This document shows, piece after piece, positions 34,310 to 42,600 of a stretch of DNA of 64,000 bases; positions within the stretch are counted from its first letter, which is position 1, and every line of letters begins with the position of its first letter. Location of the stretch: contig MPCU01000003.1 of NCBI GenBank assembly GCA_001874305.1, positions 372,001 to 436,000 of the forward strand, given 5' to 3'. The position numbers and the translations under genes are program-made. The DNA is from Bacteriovorax sp. MedPE-SWde. Its GTDB lineage: Bacteria; Bdellovibrionota; Bacteriovoracia; Bacteriovoracales; Bacteriovoracaceae. A model generated the notes under the pieces. It searched no databases. It was not told the origin of the DNA and was given only the letters and a program-made list of their open reading frames with translations.

Positions 34310-35230
34310 ATGTATAATTATGACATGACCATTCCTAAGTTATTAAAAAAAGATAATATTCTCAGTATTGCAAATGAGCATTTAATTGAAGGGTTATTAT
34401 TTCGTGAATATGATCTCTTTGAAGCTTCTTCAAAAAGTGGGGAACGTTCATGGAAGCAACAATGGTACCACAATACTGTACTCCAAGATTCTCTAGTCGA
34501 ACTCTCTAGAGAACTGAGTTCTAATGTCGTTATATTAAAAGGTATGGCCTTACTTGACTCTATTTATGAGGATACGGGAAAGAGATTCATGTCAGATATT
34601 GATCTGCTTGTTCCTCAAGATGAAGTGTCAAAGCTACATGATCTCCTCGATAGAGAAGGTTATAAGAATATCACTGGGCCACAGTGGAAAGGTAATGACT
34701 TTAAGGGGGAATGGACAAAAACTACCAATGGAATTGAAGTTAATATAGAAATACACACAAGGTTGTTTTATCACGCAAGGGATCTCGATTGGGAACTTGA
34801 GAACTCTAGTATTACTCCATTAAAAATCTTGGCTCCAAATGATATGATCCTTCATCTTATTGGTCACTGTGCCTTTCAACATAATTTCTTAAAACTCTAT
34901 TGGCTAATGGATATTTATCTCTATCAGCTTAATCAAGAAATAGATTGGAAACTGGTACTAGATAGAGCTAAGAAGTTAAAAGTCTATAATTCTGTTATAT
35001 CAACAATCTGGGTATTAAATAAGTACTTTGAATCTGATATTTATGTAGAAGAAGTACCTAGTAGAAAAGTTCAAAATCTTTTAACTGAAGAATTTCTCTT
35101 AAACCCTAATCAGCAGGGTAGTGACTACTATAGAATCAAACATTATATGAAAGACAATATTATTGAGGCCCTTAAGTATGACTTTGCTTGGTTCTTTGAC
35201 AGAATAAAAAAGAAGTTTGCACGACAATAA
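34310..35230 (+). CDS. Nucleotidyltransferase-fold protein (NTP_transf_5-like)
   Basis: The protein has the segment VVILKGMALL then KRFMSDIDLLV: the Gly and the D-x-D pair (D96, D98) of the DNA-polymerase-beta-type nucleotidyltransferase fold, as in the PF14907 family often found with HPr-kinase-like/PqqD peptide clusters. In those clusters it may add a nucleotide or polyphosphate to the peptide or a partner; here that is inference. ATG 34310 is chosen (GAAGGGAAGGGA upstream); an in-frame start further upstream lacks a ribosome site. The last 59 bases overlap the S26-like gene on the other strand. Confidence 0.8.
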   Translation: MYNYDMTIPKLLKKDNILSIANEHLIEGLLFREYDLFEASSKSGERSWKQQWYHNTVLQDSLVELSRELSSNVVILKGMALLDSIYEDTGKRFMSDIDLLVPQDEVSKLHDLLDREGYKNITGPQWKGNDFKGEWTKTTNGIEVNIEIHTRLFYHARDLDWELENSSITPLKILAPNDMILHLIGHCAFQHNFLKLYWLMDIYLYQLNQEIDWKLVLDRAKKLKVYNSVISTIWVLNKYFESDIYVEEVPSRKVQNLLTEEFLLNPNQQGSDYYRIKHYMKDNIIEALKYDFAWFFDRIKKKFARQ

Positions 35231-35585
35231 CTAATAGAGCAAAGTGCAAGTATCTAAACGGAGAGTTCTTTGTCATTCTCTTAGAGAGAAAAGAGATAAG
35301 TCTTTTAAATGGTTGTCCTTTCTTACCCCAGAAGTACCTTTGATTACCCAGTGCCGTTGCAATAACAATAGCGCCAGTGTCATCATTAGTATAAACGCGA
35401 TCGCCCTTCGTAATTTGAGAGTCAATAAGCCGATGAGTAACAAGCTCTCCACTTAAATGGTCTTTAAATAAAACTATATTTCCTTGGACCTTAGAATCCA
35501 TTTCATCTGTAAATATTATCTCATCGCCATCTTTAAAAGTTGGCCACATGCTAATACCGGAAATTTTAATTCTTTGAAGGGCCAT
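35172..35585 (-). CDS. S26-like signal peptidase (Ser/His type)
   Basis: The 137-residue protein has GISMWPTFKDGDEI with nucleophile Ser12, GNIVLFKDHLSGELVTHRLI with His51, and VYTNDD..., the usual signal peptidase/SipW-Sec11 layout in which His replaces the catalytic Lys of LepB. A hydrophobic helix lies near the C-terminus (about 112-128), where SipW-type enzymes have their anchor. It overlaps the HPr-kinase-like gene by 20 bases, so it is part of the peptide operon and could cleave the precursor or mature peptide. It lacks the N-terminal helices of LepB. Confidence 0.72.
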   Translation of the reverse strand: MALQRIKISGISMWPTFKDGDEIIFTDEMDSKVQGNIVLFKDHLSGELVTHRLIDSQITKGDRVYTNDDTGAIVIATALGNQRYFWGKKGQPFKRLISFLSKRMTKNSPFRYLHFALLVIVVQTSFLFCQRTKQSHT

Positions 35586-36459
35586 CGATTAAGTCCCAGA
35601 AGTCTGTCGTTTTAGTAAATGATAGTTTATACATTGGATAATTCTGTGCCATTGAATAAGTCTTATCCATAATCTCTTGTATGATTTCTTCTTCTAAATT
35701 ATCCCAAAATAAGTTTGTTATACTTGCCATGAGCTTTGTATGTGCAGAAGAAGAGCTTATCTTTGAAAGTGAGTTATTATCTGATTGTTCTAGCCAGTAA
35801 AAGCCTTCGACATCGAAAGTATCGCAATAATCTACACCACTAAAGAATATTCCTCCAATAGCACCGGCCATTGCTTGGTTATCTTTAAAGTTAAAGAGAT
35901 TCATATCATCACCAAGGATTTTTCTTTCCTCTGCAAGTCCTGCAACAGTACTTTTTCCCGCACCTGAGTGACCAAGAAAGAACCTTGCTTTGCCATCTCT
36001 GCCAACGATACATGATGAGTGAATTACGAAATGATCTGTAGATAATAATTTCTTGGGTAGGAACCATCTGAGAAAGTTATATAGTCCATCGCCAAGTTCA
36101 TCATCACTAATAAGGAGGACTTTATTTGATTCCAAATCCTTTGCGATAAAATCTCTTTGAATCGCAAGCGCTGTTCCTTCTTCTAAGAAACAGTCCTGTG
36201 AGGATTCATCGCACCAGGCCTCTGGTGATATACCTAACTCCTGTGGAGTATAGAGATAAATATCATAAGGATTTTCCGTTTGAGTTAACCAGCTCTGTGG
36301 AAGAGTCTTTCTTATACTATCTGCTAATCTTTGTGTCGGACAGTGAAAGTGTAGGGGGATTCCATGATAGTTAACTTCTATAGAGAAACCTCTGTCATGA
36401 GACTGAGTTTCAATTTTATTAATGGTTTGAATTTTTAGATTATAGAGATCGGTATTCAT
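35566..36459 (-). CDS. HPr-kinase-related ATPase
   Basis: The 297-residue protein has a P-loop GHSGAGKST (163-171), then ILGDDMNLF and GGIFFSG, the core of HprK-like kinases, with an N-terminal beta-rich region. It lacks the HPr-specific signature of true HprK/P. Similar kinases occur in peptide clusters; in the paeninodin lasso system a homologue phosphorylates the C-terminal Ser of the precursor. The putative precursor here, encoded directly upstream (2-base gap), ends in Ser. Regulation of another target is equally possible. Confidence 0.82.
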   Translation of the reverse strand: MNTDLYNLKIQTINKIETQSHDRGFSIEVNYHGIPLHFHCPTQRLADSIRKTLPQSWLTQTENPYDIYLYTPQELGISPEAWCDESSQDCFLEEGTALAIQRDFIAKDLESNKVLLISDDELGDGLYNFLRWFLPKKLLSTDHFVIHSSCIVGRDGKARFFLGHSGAGKSTVAGLAEERKILGDDMNLFNFKDNQAMAGAIGGIFFSGVDYCDTFDVEGFYWLEQSDNNSLSKISSSSAHTKLMASITNLFWDNLEEEIIQEIMDKTYSMAQNYPMYKLSFTKTTDFWDLIDGPSKN

Positions 36460-36461
36460 TA

Positions 36462-36647
36462 CTATGAATTAAGTCTTGAGGCCCTACATGGAGTTGGTGG
36501 AGCAGTTGATGCTTTTCTTCCACCATTAAATGTCCCGTTACATACAGCACCATAAGTATTGAGCTTTTCTGATTCAATTTCCGGCTTAGAATAAGGCTTC
36601 TTAACCTTTGTCTCTTCACTTAATGTCTTATTCGTTTCTTCTACCAT
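36462..36647 (-). CDS. Candidate modified-peptide precursor, 61 aa
   Basis: A strong AGGAGA ribosome site lies before the ATG (36647), which sits inside the last codons of the gingipain-like gene (20-base overlap). The peptide has an acidic/basic leader with KKPYSKPEI (Y19-x-x-P22-x-I24, the YxxPx[L/I] motif read by RRE proteins), then TYGAVCNGTFNGGRKAS and PPTPCRASRLNS. It has two Cys (C36, C54), a Gly-Gly at 42-43 and a C-terminal Ser (S61). Gene context (HPr-kinase-like, S26 peptidase, PqqD, radical SAM) makes it a RiPP precursor candidate. Core boundaries and modification are unknown. Confidence 0.75.
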   Translation of the reverse strand: MVEETNKTLSEETKVKKPYSKPEIESEKLNTYGAVCNGTFNGGRKASTAPPTPCRASRLNS

Positions 36648-39600
36648 TTAGAATCTCCTGCCACTTATTATACCTCATGAATGCGAGGAGGACAAAGCAA
36701 ATGAAATATTCAAGTATTCCTGTATACCAAGGAAGTCCACCAGTATGAGCTGCGTTAACTGAGCAACCACCACCACTACTAGGCGTCTCTTCAACTACTG
36801 GAGGAGCATCAGGAAACATTGAGGAAGGAATTTGTAGAGATGGATCTCCTATAATAGTGTAACTCTTAACAATATCTTGTTCATAGGCACCGGTTCCAGT
36901 TGCCGCCTTAGCTCTTATTATAAGGTCTCCAATTCTTTGACCTTTATAATATGTCTGGATATCTCCCTCAAGTGTTGAGAAGAAATTCTGTGCTAATGTA
37001 TTTTGGGCAGAAGGAGTTGTTTGGGTTGTTGACCCCATAAATACAACCGCTCCACCAGTTGGGTTAAATATAAGTTTCTCAGAAAGAGATTCTTCGTATC
37101 TTGCTGAGTAGAAGTAAAGTGCTGTTTCACAATTCCAAGTCATAACTATTGGAAGTTTTGTATTAGTAAGAGCACTTGCATCAGTAGTTTGTAAAATATT
37201 AGTACCGAAAGTATTTGAAGCACCATGACCCATCATTGATACAATTAGTGGTGAGTTCGTGAAGCTATTAATGACTTCTGTTTTTGTCGCTGCATCTGAG
37301 CCAAGCGCCGTTCTATCAATCTGTGTCGACACAAAGCTTGATGCAGTTGAAGCAAGCTCAGTACTTCTTTGGGAGAACTTTTCATAATAACCAAGGTCAG
37401 TATCTGAAACAAAGGATATTGTTTTAAGTTCATCTGGTTGAGACGTTCCATTCTCATATGCTATTAGTTTCGTAACATAGTTTCGAATATCTTCAGGATC
37501 ATTAGAAGGAAGACGTCCAACTGAGATTCTTGGAAGAGTTGAACCTTCTTGAGTTACAAAGTAGTTATCTGTTCCAAATTCCATAAAACGACCTGTCATA
37601 TGAGGTGTTGGAATTGTTTCTTCGTCAAGAACAACTCTATCAGCAGCAGATTCACTATCAATATTATGATCAAGAGGATCATTCGTTCCATCCCCAAGAA
37701 CTAGAAGGTATTCTGGTTTATTAGTCCATGAGTCTATTGCGAAATTCATAAAGTCTCTAATTGCCGAAGTACTAACTTGTCCATTACTAAACTCACCATA
37801 GATCTGTCTCGGTGTAACTAGCATTACTTCTAGCCCTTGAGATGTTCTCTGTGTGATAAGCTCATCAACAGCAGGTAATAGATTCTTATGTCCTATAATA
37901 ATTAAATCTGCACGATTATCAGTATTTTTTAAACTCTGTTCATTTCCTGGATTTAAGGACAATCCATTTGGTGAAAGGAATGATCCCGTTTCAATAATCT
38001 GAATATTTTTTAAGCTTTCATCATTTTCATTGTCATTAACAAAGAATGAGGCTGTGTAGCTTGCTCCTGCATCAGGTGTTGTAATACTTGCATTACTTAT
38101 AATAGAAGCATCCAGAGGTGTTGTCGTATCATAAATATTTAAGTTTAAAGATCCAAAGTTTGTAATAGTATGTACTGCTGAACTTTCTTCTAATGTAATA
38201 ACAGATTTTCCGAGGCTCCCATCACCATTACCAACATAAGCTATCTCTGTCTTATCTATATATACCTGCTCAAATGTTCCAGCGGCCGCATATGTTCCAA
38301 GTAGTTTGAAATCTATTGTATTATTACCTGCAATGAAGCGATCCGCAGGTATCTCAAATGTTAGAATTTGTCTTTCATCTGCAAAAGTATGATCCATCTC
38401 TTCAGAACCACTCATTTCAACAGACATGTGGTGAAGAGTCACAACTCCATTATAGTTTAATCCCTTAACGTGAAGTTTAATAATTACGTTAGTATCAGAT
38501 GTGTTATCTATTTCTGGAGTATTTACAGTTAGTGAATAAGTATCAAATCCACCTATATTAAATAGTCTTGAACCAAAGAAGTGATCTTCTGTGTCTTCAA
38601 GTGTTTCTCCATCAACATATAGAGTATTACTTTCATATGTTTTGGTGAAGATTGAAAGACTATCGGATGCAGCTTGCTCTCCTGAAGGGTCACCGTTAAG
38701 TGATGCCATTCTCTTGGCAGTATTAGAATCCTCACTGATTTCGACAGTACTAAGTACAACACTATTTTTTAAGTCTTCAAGAGACGCTGAAAATGGAGCA
38801 TAGAATCTAATATAGTCACCAGTGCTAAAGAACCCTGATGGAGAATTTATCTCAAGAGGTATTTCAGAACCATTATAATAGAGACGAAGGTCGTTTATAT
38901 CAACACCATCAAATGGACCTTCAACCGAAGAGTTATTAAGATCGTTATAATCTAATTGGTACATTCCGGCCTGAGAGTAATCAACCTTCAGTGTGTTCGC
39001 CACTATAAATGGATTTATAATATCACCGGCCGATGGAGGAGTGATTGACCAATCATTTCCATCAAGTCCTATATCAAGCTCTATAGATGTCGCTCGTGTT
39101 ACATCTTGAGAGACAGGGTTATACTTTAGAGGATTAACTTTTATTCTTAAGTAAGTCTTACTTCCACTTTTTTGAAGTGTTGTATCTACATCAAAGTACT
39201 GACTCGGTGTGTCTGCGCTTGTTGCATAGTGTGTCGCGTTTGGACTGTATGAAGCTTGAAGATCTCCATTACCATCCATTGTCCACGTTGGAGCTGGAGA
39301 AATATTATGGCCTGCAAGTGTTGATTCACCTGAGACTGTTGAGTTAATCAGACTTGCAGTTGTTGCATAGTCATAAACTTCAATAAGAAGAATTCTTTCT
39401 GGTATCTCTGGAAGACCGGCCGTCGATTCTTTAGAATAACCGGTAACACTAACATCTTCATAAGTACCATTCCATGCACTTGCAGTGAACACTGGTGCAT
39501 CTGGAGTAATAACTAGTCTTATATTAGAACTGGTTTGATTGTGTATAACAACACCATTTCCAAGATCTCTGTAAGAAGGATTTTGAATAGGGAATGGGTT

Positions 39601-42600
39601 TGCACCATTACCATCATCTCCATCATTTGGATTAGTTCCACTATTATCATCTGCACCATCAGCAGGTGGTGCTCCAAGAGTTGCGTCTGGTGTTGCGTGA
39701 ACTGGACCATGGAGAGTTCTCTTTCCAGCGATCTCGATATCTTCAATATAATAGAAGTACGTGTTGTCATTATCAACGTCGCTATCAATGAATCTATATG
39801 TTCCTCTAGCTTGACCGGCATTATTAAAGTTTCGAATGATTGTGCTATTTATTTGTTGGTATTCATCTCCTGATTCATCAGCTCGATAAATATTAAAACC
39901 TAGATGATTTGATTCTGAGTTTGTCTCCCAACGAATATCTATAGCTGCATTATATGGAATAGCTTCAAGAGATCTTAGTGCTACAGCAGATGCTGCACTT
40001 GCCATATTTACTGTACAACCACTTGCTGAAACTCTCGTCGTAACATCAAAGGTAACTTGTGACTCGAACCAGTCACCAGACCACCCAGTGAAGTCTATAG
40101 TTTGGCCACTACATCCTGTTGAGCTAACAAGTGTGTAAGGGTCTGTTGGTGCAGGAGTTCCTCCATTGGCCGGATTAAACGAGTTAAATGCACCCCAACT
40201 CCATGCAATATTAGATGCTGTTAATGGTAGTGAACCTGTAGAATTTAGCTGAATTGCTTTTACTGAAGCATATGAAGTTGGAAGATTTGTAAGTTGACCA
40301 CCATCAAGTGCTTGAAGGATTGTTGAGCCGCTTATATTAAGTCCATTTGCATCGAGATAATCTAGTTGGAAACCTTTAAGGTTAACTGTTCCTGATATCG
40401 CAGAGAATGTCCAAGAGCCAGTTCCTCCTTGTGGACGGATAATGGCCTTTGTTGCAACATTTTGTGGAAAAGTATCATTGATTCCAAGCGCTGAGATTAC
40501 ACCACCAGATACTTGGAGAGTTTGCGCATTTCCAATTTCTAAAATACCACCAGTACTGACACGAAATTCTCCGCCTGTAATATTCACCCCATTTGGTAAA
40601 ACTAATTTTCGAGAAGAGGCAATATTTAGGCGATAGTTTGTTCCTGTAATGGTCACAGAATTTATAATTAATTCACTATCTGTTACTTCAATTATACCGC
40701 CACCTGTTTTGTTGATATCAAGATTTGCAAGTGTTGAAGTCGAAGTTAAGTTGTGACTTGTATTTGTACCACCATCTGCGATTGATAGAGTACCTGTTTG
40801 AGAAAATGTACCAGTGTTCGTAAAATTCCCGTAGACTTCAAGAATCGCGCCACCACTAAGGGTGAGCGTACCATTTGTTATATCGACATTTTGACAATTT
40901 GCGGTACCTGTAGAGATTATTGGGTTATTTCCGGCACTTGGTATTTGACAAGTTTTAGTTGTACTCGGTACACCCGCTGACCAGTTTGAAGCATCAGTCC
41001 AGTCTGTAGAAGTTGTTCCCGTCCATATAGTTGTTGATGGTGCATAGATAGTTGAAGCGGTACCAAGCTCCATTGGAGGTGCTGCTGATGCCGAAAAATT
41101 ATAAGTTTCAGAGTTTGTAACATCTGAAGCAGATGCTATTTTTACACCAACAGTATTCCCATTTGTTGCGTTACTAGAAATATCATACTCTACATAAACA
41201 CAATTCTTTGGAGGAGTTGCAACATCGGCCAGTATTGTAAAACTACTTGGAGTAATTGAGAAACTTGCCTTTGCTGGAAGACCTGAGAATGTTGTCGTTC
41301 CAAGAAGTGTTCCAGATGCACCATCACAATTACTATCTGAGTAGAGTCTTACTGCCGTAATGTCTGTAGCAGGGGCAGTTCCTGTTAAAGAGAGTGCAAT
41401 TTTAGTGACGTCAGTATCATTATAAGAAGCTCCTGCGAGGGATTGTGTGAAACCAAAACGACCCATGTTATAAGTCCCGCCAACTGTCACTGTTCCTGGC
41501 CCTGTAGCTTCTGTAGAGAGATCAATTGTATTTGTCTGTCCTGACCAAGCTATTAAGTATGTTGGGTCGTTATCAAGTGTTGGCCCACCAAGGTTTCCAG
41601 AATAACTTGAAATTGTGAGAGTTCCTGCGGCAGCACCTGTTGTGTCAATATTTGTCGTCCCGGCAGCACCTGATCCATTATCATCAAAGGTCATATTTGA
41701 AAGTGTGTTACCAGGAATTTGCGTTTTTAAAGCTAGTTGAGTTGATCCTGAATTCACAGGATAGATATATGATCCATCTTGAAGGAAATTCGTCGCATCA
41801 ATTGTCGCACCAGCTTCTATTGAAACACCATTAGTTCCAAGATGATCAAATGTATAGTAGCGAGCCTCAATAGTTCCATTAACTATGACGTTATAAGAAG
41901 CGGCTCCAGAGTTACTTCCAACTGTTGCATATGTTCCAGATGTTCCTACTACTTTTAGTTTACCACCTGTATTTATTGTTAGTGTTTGTGTGTCTGCTAA
42001 AGATAGTGTTCCACCTGCTCCAATTGAGACCTCACAACCTGTCTGTACAGTAATACTTCCAAGTACAGTTAGTGTTGTTCCATTTGGAATATAGAGTACA
42101 CCATCTGTACAAGTTAGATTTCCATTAACAGTGGAAGAAGCACCAAGTGTTACAATATTACTATTGGCAATACCTGAATTATTGATAATAAGGTTTCCAG
42201 GAAATGCTGTCGCTAAAGTAAGGTTTTGGTTCATAGAACCATTCATTACAATATTTCCAGATGTCGAATTATTGAATATAAAACTTGGTTGAACTTCTAG
42301 AGTTCCATAAACATTGAATGAATTTGATGTCGAATTCCAATCAATAATACCGTTTGAAAGTAAGTTTGCATTAGCACATTCAACTGGAGTTGTATTAACT
42401 TGTGCGAGATTTGTCGCAACCCCAATATGGCAATCTCTTGCAGAAGAAGGTAGACCGCCATCCCAGTTTGATCCATCATTCCAGGCCGTACTTGTCTGTC
42501 CACTCCATGTTGAATAATTTGGATTTCTAATCGTACTCATATTAGACTCTATTGGCGTACCTGATGTTGCAGATAGCGTATAGCCTGTAGAGTTAACTAC

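Noticed and set aside
36462-36647. Classifying the peptide as a lasso peptide
   Set aside because: No asparagine-synthetase-like cyclase or transglutaminase-like leader protease is in the locus, and the leader lacks the full YxxPxLx3G motif.
39535-39873. Forward frame of 112 codons inside the giant protease gene
   Set aside because: Antisense shadow of the Ser/Thr/Asn-rich repeat region.
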